Below are positions 9,369-18,357 of a stretch of 64,000 nt of DNA, piece by piece (position 1 is the stretch's first letter; every line of letters begins with the position of its first letter). Below the pieces are notes generated by a model. The model had not been told where the DNA came from. It worked only from the letters and a program-made list of their open reading frames with translations, and did not search any database. The stretch comes from Thraustochytrium sp. TN22. Its lineage: Eukaryota > Sar > Bigyra > Thraustochytrida > Thraustochytriidae. The stretch is from NCBI GenBank assembly GCA_013306675.1, contig JABLUY010000079.1, positions 1 through 64,000 on the forward strand. Reading direction: 5' to 3'. Position numbers and translations under genes: made by a program.

Positions 9369-11822
9369 ATGAAGCGCAAGCTGGAGGGCGAGGCGGCGCA
9401 GGAGGCGCAGCGGTCGAAGCGAGAGAAGCTGCGCCCCATCGGCAAGCTGCCGGACAGCCAGTCGACCAAGGAGCAGCTGCTGCACAAGAACCGCGAGCTG
9501 GCCGTCAAGGCGCGCCGCCTGCGCGAGAAGCTGCGCCGGGCGCAGCGCCACGAGAGGGAATGCGACCAGAGCAAGCAGGCGCTGGACTCCTCGCTCAGCT
9601 GTGTGACGCGCGCCTTGGACACGCTCGTCGCCGAGGCCATGGGTATCCTGGGCGGCCCCCACGTGGACGAGGACAAGCTCGCCGACCAGGACGCCGCCAG
9701 TGTCAAGGCCATCACCAAGGGCGCCTCGCCCGAGAACTTCGCGCGCTTGCTCCTTGGCCGCGACACGCACCGTCTGCTGGCGCGCCAGGTCGCGCAGACC
9801 GTGCCGGACCTGAAAGATGAGGACGATGACGACGATGACGACAATGAAAACGCGGGCACGCTCGCGCTGCCGGACCTCGTCAACAAGAGCGTCTCGCACA
9901 AGACAAAGGTGGTGCTCGGTCTCATGCGCACCGTGGTGGAGAGGCTCCTGGGGGTGGGGGCCAATCCGGACCGCGAGCGCGCCGTGCGCGCCGTGCTGGG
10001 CACCGACAACGGCGCGGCCGCCGCCGACCTGCGCGTCAAGCTGCGCGCCGCCGAAGACCGCTTCCGCCTCGTGGCGGACCGCCTTTTACACGTGGAGACG
10101 CAGGCGCGCCGCTTTCAGAACGAGGCCGAGGACGCCGACCTCGAGCAGCGCACCTGGATGCACCGCCTCGCCGCTGTCTGTACCGAGGCCATGTCCGACG
10201 GCGCGCTCGTCGGCACCGTAGAGACGCTCAAGGAGAAGGGTGCCATGGCCGCCACTGCCGCAAATGCTTCCTCTTCTTCGTCCTCTTCTTCCGCGCCGTC
10301 CTCGTCAGCCGCGCCCGGCGACGCCAAGGACCGCGCGGGCGCCGACACGGGCGAGACCGCCGAGCGCTCTGCCGAGGACGCCAGCGAGACCGAGCGCCTC
10401 GCCGAGGAGCGTCTCAAAGAGCTTGAAAAGGTGCTCCAGGAGAAGAAGGACCTCATCGACGAGCTCGAGCGCCTCCGCGCCGCGCAGGCCAATCCCGAGC
10501 ACCAGGCCCCTAATCACTACGCTCGCAACGGGACCGCCGCGACGCAGGAGCTCCAGGCCGAGCTCAATCTGACCAAATCCCAGCTCGACCAGGTCACCGA
10601 GGCGCTCGACAAGGAGCGCGAAGTCACGCGCACCGTGCAGGAGCGCGTGCAGGCGCTAGAGGCCGAGACCGCTGCCACGCTCGCGCAGCGCGCCGAGGAG
10701 CACGCCGCCAAAATCAGGAAACTAGAGACCGCACACGAGGAGCAGCGTGTCAAGCTAGACGAGGCGCAGCACTCTCGCGAGTTCGTCGACACTCTCGAGA
10801 CGCAGCTTCAGGAGTTCAGGCTCATCGCGCAGACGCGCCAGACGGAGCGCGATGTCGCCCAAAACGAGCTCAACCAGCTCAAGGACTCGCCCGCCCACAA
10901 GCACGACGAGGCCCTGCGGACCCGCCTCGAGGAGGCTGCCAAGGCCCAGTGGCCCAATGACGAAGAGAAGCGCACCGCCGCGCAGCTCAGCGCCGAACTG
11001 GAGGCCGTGCGCGCCGAGCTCAAGGCCACCAAGGACAACCTTGCCACCGTACTCCAGGACCTCGAGGCCACCACCAGCGCTTTCCCCGAGATCGAGGCCC
11101 AGAAGGAGCGCATCCTAGACCAGATCCGCATCGAGCAGGAGAAGGCAGCCGAAAAGAGCCGCCGCTTCATCCGCCTCGACCAGGACTTTCAGCGCGCCAA
11201 GAAGGACCTGCGCACCGTTGTCCGCGAACGCGATGTCCTGCGCGAGGAGCTCGCGCAGGTTGACCAGCACTACGCGATCCTTCAGGCGCAGTATACCGCC
11301 ACCGAGGAGGCGCGTGTGCGCTCCGACGAGCACTCGCGCACCACATACGCCTCCTATCAGGAGCTCGCCAGGGACCGAGACGCCATCAAGGCCCGCCTCG
11401 ACGAAGTTGAGCAGACCATTGAAGGCTATCGCACCAAGGCCAACGACCTCGAGCATGCCAACGCCGACTTTCGCAAGACGAAGGAAGACGCGGAGCACAA
11501 CGTGCGCCGTCTCACTGAGCAGCTGCGCAAGACCAAGGCAAAGCTCGCCCGCGCTCCCACCTCCGTCGCAGGGCCCGGCGACGACGCCTCTGCGCTCGAG
11601 CTTCGCGTGCACGCCATGGAGACCGCCCTGCGCTGTCCTCTCAGACCCGAGTACTGGCGCGACGCTGTCATCGTCAAGTGCGGCCATTTGTTCTCGCGCA
11701 AGGCTCTCTACGACAATCTCGAGAAGCGCAACCGCAAGTGTCCGCATTGCAAGGCTCTTTACAACAAGCAGGACGTCCTCGACCTCATCCCGCCCTACCA
11801 GAAGAACGACTATGAGGACTAA
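9369..11822 (+). CDS. Bre1-type E3 ligase with SP-RING-like finger
   Basis: This 817-residue protein is mostly coiled coil (roughly residues 340-725), with a basic N-terminus and a C-terminal zinc finger at about 755-800. The finger resembles Bre1/RNF20-40, the ligase that monoubiquitinates histone H2B: RDAVIVKCGHLFSRK then RNRKCPHC. Of the eight RING ligands only the first Cys, the CxH pair and the final CxxC are visible; the second, fifth and sixth are absent. Zinc site II is thus complete and site I is lost, as in SP-RING fingers. Length lies between yeast Bre1 (about 700) and human RNF20 (about 975). Another coiled-coil SP-RING SUMO ligase is an alternative. Confidence 0.65.
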   Translation: MKRKLEGEAAQEAQRSKREKLRPIGKLPDSQSTKEQLLHKNRELAVKARRLREKLRRAQRHERECDQSKQALDSSLSCVTRALDTLVAEAMGILGGPHVDEDKLADQDAASVKAITKGASPENFARLLLGRDTHRLLARQVAQTVPDLKDEDDDDDDDNENAGTLALPDLVNKSVSHKTKVVLGLMRTVVERLLGVGANPDRERAVRAVLGTDNGAAAADLRVKLRAAEDRFRLVADRLLHVETQARRFQNEAEDADLEQRTWMHRLAAVCTEAMSDGALVGTVETLKEKGAMAATAANASSSSSSSSAPSSSAAPGDAKDRAGADTGETAERSAEDASETERLAEERLKELEKVLQEKKDLIDELERLRAAQANPEHQAPNHYARNGTAATQELQAELNLTKSQLDQVTEALDKEREVTRTVQERVQALEAETAATLAQRAEEHAAKIRKLETAHEEQRVKLDEAQHSREFVDTLETQLQEFRLIAQTRQTERDVAQNELNQLKDSPAHKHDEALRTRLEEAAKAQWPNDEEKRTAAQLSAELEAVRAELKATKDNLATVLQDLEATTSAFPEIEAQKERILDQIRIEQEKAAEKSRRFIRLDQDFQRAKKDLRTVVRERDVLREELAQVDQHYAILQAQYTATEEARVRSDEHSRTTYASYQELARDRDAIKARLDEVEQTIEGYRTKANDLEHANADFRKTKEDAEHNVRRLTEQLRKTKAKLARAPTSVAGPGDDASALELRVHAMETALRCPLRPEYWRDAVIVKCGHLFSRKALYDNLEKRNRKCPHCKALYNKQDVLDLIPPYQKNDYED

Positions 11823-11894
11823 AATAATGGAACAAAACACACCTTGTATTCCCCCTTTTTTGGTTTGCTGTCTGCTGCTCACATTTCTTCGTCC

Positions 11895-14800
11895 TCAATC
11901 CTCCTCGCTCTCGGCTTCAAAGGTCTCTGCCATGGGCGCCGCACCTGCCAACAGTTGGGCGAGTTCGCCCATTACAGCGAAGGCTGAAGCAGGTGGAGGT
12001 GGTGGTGGTGGCATTGTCGCTCCAGACGAAGGATTTGCATTCTGGGCACCCTTCTCCTCCTCTTCCTCAGGCTTCTTCTTCTTCTTCTTCTTCTCCTCCT
12101 CCTCCACTGGCGGTTCTTGTCCCTGATTTCGTACAACGCGCTCTGGTGCCAGCGCGGGACGACGGCTGCCCAGAACGTTGTCCAGCTCACCAAGCATACT
12201 CATCGCTGCCGCAGCCATGGCCTCTGCGCGCGCGTCCTTTTCCAAGTCGTACGCCTCGCGCTTGCGCTGCGGAGGCTTCGTGTCGTCCACGAAGCCTTGA
12301 TACACGGATGTGAATGCCGCCTCCTCTTCCTTGGCGTGCGCATCTGCTTTTGCGTTCGCATCATCCTCATCCTCATCCTCATCCTCATCTCCTTCGTCCT
12401 CGTCGCATGCGCCAAGATCAGCTGGATCCTCCTGCCAAGCGATCGTGCCAGACGTCGCGCCACCACTCACTGCACGCTCTCCTCTGCATGCGGCGACCGC
12501 TCGCTTTACAGATGAAGTCCCCTCGTCGTGCAGAGCGCGCAGACTCGAAAGAAGCTCTTGCAGACGCACTGCACCGTCGTCCAAACCGTCTGCCAAAGAC
12601 TGCTCGCACGACCACAAGCAGGAGTCTATTGCGCTTACCAGCTGCCGCACGTGGGCCAGCTCCAAGCCCACGCTGCGCGATGCATCGCGCCCGTGACCTG
12701 GGCGAGTCTGAAGTCGCTCATCAGCCTCCTCTTCCTGCACCACCACCACCATACCCTGTCGCTGAAGCCGTGCTGCCTCGTCACGAAGCGCGTCAGCCGC
12801 ACGGAGGCAAGGCTCCGTCGCGGCTGTGCTGCAAAAGGCAACGCGCGCCTCGTAATACGTACGCAGCATCCAGTCAATCTCCGCGAGTAGTGGGATGGCC
12901 TGCGAGCGGTCAGGCGCCGCATTGCTCGAAACGCCCAAGGCCGCAGACGCGGCCTGCAAACTCGCGTACAACGCGCGACGCAGAGTCTGGCCCTCCAGGC
13001 TGCTCCGCGCCGCAGGCTCGCGCAGACACTCGTTGCGCTCGATGCGGGACACAGGCGGCATGCGGCCCTGCAGCGCGAACCCTCGCCTCTGCAGCTCGCG
13101 GCGCTTGACGGCACGGAGGTGGCCCACCACCTCGAGCTCAAACGCCTCGCAGGCCAAGGCGAGACGCGCCGCAGGCTCGCTTGCCCACCACTGCAACGCC
13201 TTGCCCACTTGCAAGCCCGAGCCGTCCACGACCGAGGCTGCCAAGACCAAAGCGCAGAGCGCAGCGAGGAGGTCCGCCTGCTGCGCGAGCCGAAGCGCTA
13301 TCGTGCACAAAACCCAGCGACACAGCATGAGCGGCATATGCATCTCCGCACGCTTCACAGGAGCCCTGCGCGCGGCGTCACAAGCACGAGGCTCCAGCAT
13401 CCAAGCAGGGACTCTGACCTCGCATCGCGCCGGTCCACTCGGTCCACTCACCGCCGCAGCAGCTGACTGGGGCGGCGATGGGGCCAGCTCGTCCTGGAGC
13501 GGCGCGACCTGCGCATGGTCAAGCTCGCTGGCCAGGGACGCGTACACCACGCCGTCATCCTCGCCGGTCTCCTGCAGGTGCTGCGCCAGGGGCGACCACG
13601 GCAAGACGACGCCATCCAGCGCCTCGGTCTCTTGCTGCGCGCAGCCAAAAACGACTGCGTTGCGCCCTGCAAAGCCGAGCGCATCGCGGCGCACACGGGC
13701 TGAATCCAGCGCGACCAAGTAGCGCACGAAGGGCTCATGCTTGCGGACATGCGAACGCGCCGGAAAGAGGTTCGGGAAGACGCAGCACGGCACCGTCGCG
13801 AAAGGCTTGCCAAGGTGCAGTCCCCACTGCACGATGGCCTCCGTCGCCTGGTCCGAGTGCATGCCGACGATGGCAGAACACGTCGCCAGCGCCTCCTCGA
13901 GTCCGCTGTGCTCCACAGGAACCGGCTGCAAGGGATCGTCCACGTAGGTGGCTGGCTGCGCAAGCACCTCGCGCTGCAGTGGGTACCAGAACCACGTACG
14001 AATGTGCTTTGGGAGCGGCACTTGGATGATTCTGCCCTCCTGCCGCCGCGCGAGCCGGTGCACCAGCGCGCGCGTCAAGTACCGCAGCATGTTGGCCACG
14101 TCCATGGGCCGCGGGTCAACGATGGTGGTTGGGATACCAGCGTGCACGAGCAGCTTGAATGCGAGGTCGCCCTTGCCGCCCGCCACGTCCAGCACGCCGC
14201 TGCCGGCCTTGAGCCGTTCGCGCCCAAAGGTATCTTCCAGCCATTCGCGGAACACCGTGAACCGTTCCGCGGTCTTGGTGCGCGATGACCCGCCCCACCC
14301 AGTTCGTTCCGAGCGTGCTGGCCGCTTTGGGCGCTGCTGAGCCTGATCCTGGGATTGGCGCAGACATCCTTGCTGTGCTGGCTGCTGTGTGTCTGGCTGT
14401 GCCCGGTGCGGGTCTTGCAAATGGGCATCTATCGGCTGATGGGCTTGCTGCTGCCTTCTTGGCTGGCTTTGTTGCCGATCCTCTGGGTCCACAGCAATCT
14501 CAACGTCGGTGGCCTCACGGCCGAGATCGATGCGGGTCACACGACCTGCACGCCGCAGCGCTTTCACAAGGCTCCACGCAGCCTGGAGCTGCGCGAGGTC
14601 GTCGTCCCGCACGTCGCCCGCGAAGACCTCGAGCGCCGGGACGCGCAGCACGTACAGGGAGGCCGGCTCGCGACGTGCGTCACGCGACGGCGGCGCCCAG
14701 CCGTCCTGCGGCACCACGATCACGGCCTCGTCGGCCGCGACGAGCTCGTCCTCGTCCTCGTCCTTGTCCTCGTCCTTGTCCTCGTTTTGCAGGAGCGCGA

Positions 14801-14930
14801 CGCCGCAGAAGCCCGCGCCCTGCACGAAGCGCCCGCCGCCTGCAGAGCCTGGGCATGCCGCGTGGTCGTCGAGGGCTGCGCGGCAGCGCGCGAGCCGCCA
14901 CGCGCGGCCGCGCGCCGGCGCGTCGGGCAT
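11895..14930 (-). CDS. Methyltransferase-like plus vezatin-like fusion protein
   Basis: This 1,011-residue protein has two parts. Residues about 220-450 resemble a Rossmann SAM-dependent methyltransferase, with DVAGGKGDLAFKL as glycine motif I, IVDPRPMD as the following acidic strand, and VGMHSDQATEAIVQWGL then PFATVPCCVFPNLFP. This block recalls an uncharacterised family in oomycetes, algae and fungi. From about residue 530 hydrophobic segments are followed by QRRGFALQGRMPPVSRIE, reminiscent of the vezatin/Inp2 family of myosin-linked membrane proteins, then acidic, Lys/Glu and poly-Pro tracts. A Gln-rich linker precedes the methyltransferase. I chose the ATG at 14930 because it avoids overlap with the divergent AAA gene. 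Two fused or misjoined genes remain possible; the vezatin call is tentative. Confidence 0.5.
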   Translation of the reverse strand: MPDAPARGRAWRLARCRAALDDHAACPGSAGGGRFVQGAGFCGVALLQNEDKDEDKDEDEDELVAADEAVIVVPQDGWAPPSRDARREPASLYVLRVPALEVFAGDVRDDDLAQLQAAWSLVKALRRAGRVTRIDLGREATDVEIAVDPEDRQQSQPRRQQQAHQPIDAHLQDPHRAQPDTQQPAQQGCLRQSQDQAQQRPKRPARSERTGWGGSSRTKTAERFTVFREWLEDTFGRERLKAGSGVLDVAGGKGDLAFKLLVHAGIPTTIVDPRPMDVANMLRYLTRALVHRLARRQEGRIIQVPLPKHIRTWFWYPLQREVLAQPATYVDDPLQPVPVEHSGLEEALATCSAIVGMHSDQATEAIVQWGLHLGKPFATVPCCVFPNLFPARSHVRKHEPFVRYLVALDSARVRRDALGFAGRNAVVFGCAQQETEALDGVVLPWSPLAQHLQETGEDDGVVYASLASELDHAQVAPLQDELAPSPPQSAAAAVSGPSGPARCEVRVPAWMLEPRACDAARRAPVKRAEMHMPLMLCRWVLCTIALRLAQQADLLAALCALVLAASVVDGSGLQVGKALQWWASEPAARLALACEAFELEVVGHLRAVKRRELQRRGFALQGRMPPVSRIERNECLREPAARSSLEGQTLRRALYASLQAASAALGVSSNAAPDRSQAIPLLAEIDWMLRTYYEARVAFCSTAATEPCLRAADALRDEAARLQRQGMVVVVQEEEADERLQTRPGHGRDASRSVGLELAHVRQLVSAIDSCLWSCEQSLADGLDDGAVRLQELLSSLRALHDEGTSSVKRAVAACRGERAVSGGATSGTIAWQEDPADLGACDEDEGDEDEDEDEDDANAKADAHAKEEEAAFTSVYQGFVDDTKPPQRKREAYDLEKDARAEAMAAAAMSMLGELDNVLGSRRPALAPERVVRNQGQEPPVEEEEKKKKKKKPEEEEEKGAQNANPSSGATMPPPPPPPASAFAVMGELAQLLAGAAPMAETFEAESEED

Positions 14931-14988
14931 GGCGGGATGCAGGACTGCAGGTGGGTGGTGGCCATGCGCCCCGTCTCGGCAGAGCGCC
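14931..14988. promoter_or_regulatory. Short bidirectional promoter region
   Basis: Only 58 bases separate the chosen start codons of the divergent methyltransferase-like and AAA genes, so the 5' leaders or promoters must overlap each other or the coding regions. Confidence 0.45.
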
Positions 14989-16443
14989 ATGGCGCACGGC
15001 GCCGTCGCCAGGGCGCGCGCGGCGGCGCAACGCGGCGACGCCGCGTGCAATGTGGCCGTGCAGGGCCCGCGCGGCGCCGGCAAGTCCCGCGCGGCGCGGC
15101 TGGCGCTCGAGGAGGTGGTGGGCGGGCACGGCGTCGTGCGCGTGGACCTGGCCGCGGCGCGCGAGCAGGCCGCGCGCGCCACGGGCGGCGCAGGCGCCTT
15201 CGAGGAGGACCATGCGCTGCGGGACATGCTAGACCAGGCCGCCGACGCCGTGCTTGTGGACGACGCCGATCTGTGGTTCTCGCCGCGCGCAGAGGCGCGA
15301 CTGGTGCTGACGCTGGTGCGCGCGCTGCGCGCGCCGCTGCTCGTCGTGCTCGTCGTGCAGGACCTCGCCGGCCTCCACCCGCTCGTGCGCAAGGCCGTCT
15401 CGCACGTGCATGAGGTGCCCGTGCCGACGCCGCACGAACGCGCCGACATCTGGCTCGCAGCGCTCGCGAACCTCGGCGCGCCCCGCGCCGAGCTGGAGCG
15501 CGCGGTGCACGCCGTCAACACGCGTTGCCACGGCTGGGTGGCCGGCGATATTGTCGACGTCTGCCACGAGGTCGAGGCGCTCCGCGAGCTGGACGCCGCC
15601 GTTGACGCCTACACGCCGGCGCTCTTTCGCGCCGACGCCGGAGCCGACACGCCCTACACCGTCGTGGCGGCCGACCGCGTCTCCACGACGTGGGACGACA
15701 TTGGCGGCCTCGAAGACACCAAGCAGGCGCTGCGCGAGATGATCGTGTGGCCCACGCTCTACGCCGACACGTTTGCGTCGCTCGGCGTTTCGCCGCCCGG
15801 CGGCGTCCTGCTCTATGGCCCGCCCGGCACGGGCAAGACGCTGCTCGCGAGCGCTGTTGCCAAGGAGACTCGCGCCAGCCTGCTTTCCGTCTCCATCAGC
15901 GACGTCGTGCGCGGCCATGTCGGCGAGAGCGAGCGCATGATTGCGCTCATCTTCGCCATGGCGCGCCGCGCCGCGCCCTGCGTGCTTTTCTTTGACGAGT
16001 TCCAGGCCATGTTCGGCTCGCGCGCCTCCTCGGGCGAGCACGGGCGCAAGATGATCGCACAGTTTCTCCAGGAGACCGACGCGCGCGTCCCCGGCCTCGT
16101 CATCATGGCCTCCACCAACGTACCCGAGGCCATCGACCCGGCGCTGCTGCGGCCGGGCCGTTTCGACCGCAAGCTGCACGTGCCCCTGCCCGATGACGCC
16201 GGCCGCGCCCTCATTCTCGCGCGCCGCCGCGACGCCATGGCCTCTTGGGCGCCGGAGGTTGATCTCGACGCCCTCGTGCAACGCACCGAGGGCTGGAGCG
16301 GCGCCGAGCTCGCTTCGCTCACAGAAAAGGCGGCGCTGGAGGCCTTGCGTAGAGGCGCGAGCCGTGTCGAATCGGCAGACTTTGATCTCGCGCTGCACGA
16401 GGCGAGCGCCACGGAGCGCCTCTTCTCTGCTACCACCCTGTAA
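14989..16443 (+). CDS. Tandem AAA ATPase of the CDC48/AFG2 type
   Basis: This 484-residue protein has two AAA modules. D1 begins almost at the N-terminus: GPRGAGKS (about residue 26) is its Walker A and VLVDDAD (about 88) a variant Walker B with Asp in place of Glu, so D1 may bind but poorly hydrolyse ATP. D2 is canonical: WDDIGGLED, GPPGTGKT (about 277), VLFFDEF (about 333) and the arginine-finger region ALLRPGRFDRK (about 385). The order is that of CDC48, AFG2/SPATA5 and SPATA5L1 unfoldases, but there is no separate substrate-binding N-domain, making it shorter than those proteins. The ATG at 14989 is the start nearest the first Walker motif. Likely role: ATP-driven remodelling of a protein complex. 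Confidence 0.72.
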   Translation: MAHGAVARARAAAQRGDAACNVAVQGPRGAGKSRAARLALEEVVGGHGVVRVDLAAAREQAARATGGAGAFEEDHALRDMLDQAADAVLVDDADLWFSPRAEARLVLTLVRALRAPLLVVLVVQDLAGLHPLVRKAVSHVHEVPVPTPHERADIWLAALANLGAPRAELERAVHAVNTRCHGWVAGDIVDVCHEVEALRELDAAVDAYTPALFRADAGADTPYTVVAADRVSTTWDDIGGLEDTKQALREMIVWPTLYADTFASLGVSPPGGVLLYGPPGTGKTLLASAVAKETRASLLSVSISDVVRGHVGESERMIALIFAMARRAAPCVLFFDEFQAMFGSRASSGEHGRKMIAQFLQETDARVPGLVIMASTNVPEAIDPALLRPGRFDRKLHVPLPDDAGRALILARRRDAMASWAPEVDLDALVQRTEGWSGAELASLTEKAALEALRRGASRVESADFDLALHEASATERLFSATTL

Positions 16444-16452
16444 AGTAAAAAC

Positions 16453-16500
16453 CAGCACGTGCCACTCACACAGACAGCACGTGCCACTCACACAGACAGC
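16453..16500. repeat. Two tandem 22-24 bp units with CACGTG
   Basis: The unit CAGCACGTGCCACTCACACA occurs twice, head to tail, in the 60-base gap between two convergent genes. Each unit holds a CACGTG palindrome. Confidence 0.85.
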
Positions 16501-16503
16501 TGC

Positions 16504-17946
16504 CTATTTTGTTGCATCTACCATCGAAGGCTCAAGACCCTGCGGTCGGGTGCTCTTCTCGTCCGCCTGGTCGTCTTTGCTGTACCCAAATTCCTCAAAG
16601 GAGGCGGCCCAGCGGCGTGAGAGGTAGTTGCGCATATCCTCCGGGACTGGCACTAGCTTGTTCTTGGGAAAGGTGCCGAGCGAGGCAATGTATTCGCGGA
16701 GGCGAGGCTCCGCAGTTGCCCAGGTGTCCCAGCCAAAGTGCTTGTAGATGCGGCGCAAGGTGCCGATCGTGTCCCCATCCAGCTCGTCAAAGGACACGAC
16801 CATGAAGCGGTCCTTTGGAATGGCCGCGCGCGCCGCACGGTACTCGGCGAAGAGCACCTCGTACTGTTTCAAGATGAACTCTGTGACTTGCGCGTCGGTG
16901 GGCCGCGCCAAGTACGTGTGCCAGTACATGGTGTCGGCCATGTGAGCGGCGCTCTTCCAGACCTTGTAGGGGTTGCGGTGAATGTAGACAAACTGCGCGC
17001 GCGGGAATAGCTGGTTGAGCAGGCGCGCGCGCGCGACATGGCACGGGCTCTTGAGCAGCAATCGCCGCGCCGCTGCGCCGCGAGCGGCGGCCGTGGCGGT
17101 GACGCGGCGCAAAAACTCCAAAAATCCGCCCACCCAGCGGCTGCGCTCCGCCGGCGTCGCCTCCTCGAAGGTGAAGAATCGTCGGAACTCCGGCTCGCGC
17201 GTCATGAAGATGAGTGGCATGTACGGCGAGGTGCCGGCCGTGAGCACGTTGGTGGCGAGCTCGTCCTCCTGCGGCTGGTCAAAGCTCAGCTTCATGTTGT
17301 CCATGGGTCGCGTCTCGGAGAGCGTCCCGGCGAAGAGAAAGGTCACGCCGCCCAGCAGCCGGCTCGCGTTGGAGAACCCGCACTGGAAGGTGTCGGGGAA
17401 GATGAATTGCTCCTTGTCCAGCGCCAGCAGGTTGAAGAGGTGTGTCGTGCCGGTGCGCGGGTGGCCCAGCACGAAGACCGGCCGCTCGTCCAGCTCGGTG
17501 CGCGCAACGCTGCGGCCGTACAGCGCCTGCTCGAAGACGGACAGGGCCGACGTGAGCGTTGCCATGACCGTCACGAACAGCACTCGGGGCGTGTACAGCC
17601 ACCAGTCCACGTGCCGCCACCGCTTGCCCAGGAGCTCCAGCCATGCGCCCAGCGTGATGCCGGACAGGATGTTGTACTGCGTCGAGTACTGCGCCTTGAA
17701 GGCGAACTTGTGCGTCACCTCGGGCGCCGGGTCGGGCGTCAGCGCCTGCCCGCCGGCGGCCGCCACCGCGCAGTACGCGACCACCAGGCACGCCAGCGAC
17801 ACGCGCCACGGAGCCAGGGCCACCACGGCGACCGCCGCTGCGAGGCAGGCCACCGCGCCCAGCGGCGGCTTGGCGCCCTCGAACGGGGTGTCCAAGCTCA
17901 CGTCGGCGGCGGGCGGCGCCGCGGCGTTCATTGCCGCCGCGCTCAT
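16504..17946 (-). CDS. Membrane-anchored sulfotransferase family protein
   Basis: This 480-residue protein transfers sulfate from PAPS to an unknown acceptor. The 5'-phosphosulfate loop is visible as LGHPRTGTTHL (about residues 157-167) and the 3'-phosphate motif as HRNPYKVWKSA (about 322-332). The N-terminal 20-75 region has two hydrophobic stretches (AVACLAAAVAVVALAPW, SLACLVVAYCAVAAA) suggesting a membrane anchor, probably in the Golgi. Homologues in the Sulfotransfer_3-type group are common in stramenopiles and other protists. I chose the ATG at 17946; the upstream frame is rich in repeat-like residues and lacks homology. It converges with the AAA gene. Confidence 0.82.
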   Translation of the reverse strand: MSAAAMNAAAPPAADVSLDTPFEGAKPPLGAVACLAAAVAVVALAPWRVSLACLVVAYCAVAAAGGQALTPDPAPEVTHKFAFKAQYSTQYNILSGITLGAWLELLGKRWRHVDWWLYTPRVLFVTVMATLTSALSVFEQALYGRSVARTELDERPVFVLGHPRTGTTHLFNLLALDKEQFIFPDTFQCGFSNASRLLGGVTFLFAGTLSETRPMDNMKLSFDQPQEDELATNVLTAGTSPYMPLIFMTREPEFRRFFTFEEATPAERSRWVGGFLEFLRRVTATAAARGAAARRLLLKSPCHVARARLLNQLFPRAQFVYIHRNPYKVWKSAAHMADTMYWHTYLARPTDAQVTEFILKQYEVLFAEYRAARAAIPKDRFMVVSFDELDGDTIGTLRRIYKHFGWDTWATAEPRLREYIASLGTFPKNKLVPVPEDMRNYLSRRWAASFEEFGYSKDDQADEKSTRPQGLEPSMVDATK

Positions 17947-18357
17947 CGCCGGGGCCGAGGCCGCAGCGCAAGGCCGCGGAGCCCGGCGCAGCGACGCGAG
18001 CCCTCTCGCGCCAACGCCCGAGGCCGCGCGGACGACTGAGACGAGGACGGACGATTCGGGTTTGGTTGTGACGCAGGCAGTGCCGCCAGTGCTAGCTAGG
18101 CCTTCGTGCTTGCGCAAGCACAGCTGCCAGGCTTGGGCAAAAAATCACATTGCAGTGCAGCGCCCACAGACAGGCCAAGAAGTTGCGGTGGCAGAGACGT
18201 GGCAGAAGGCAAAAGGTTCTGGACCGCTGGAGGCAGAGAGCACAGAGAGGCCGCCAAGCTCGCGACGAGCAAGGCACAGCAGCAGCAGCTGCATCAACAA
18301 CAAGGTTCTTTTGACCATCAGGATCATCTCATCAGTCTTTCACTGCGTGGTGCCACT
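17947..18357. other. Intergenic, no gene seen
   Basis: This 411-base gap lies between two minus-strand genes. I found no coding region, RNA gene or clear repeat beyond a short CAGCAG run near 18280. Confidence 0.6.

Noticed and set aside
14931-15521. 197-residue N-terminal extension of the methyltransferase-like gene
   Set aside because: It would overlap the AAA gene antisense and consists of low-complexity Arg/Ala/Ser sequence.
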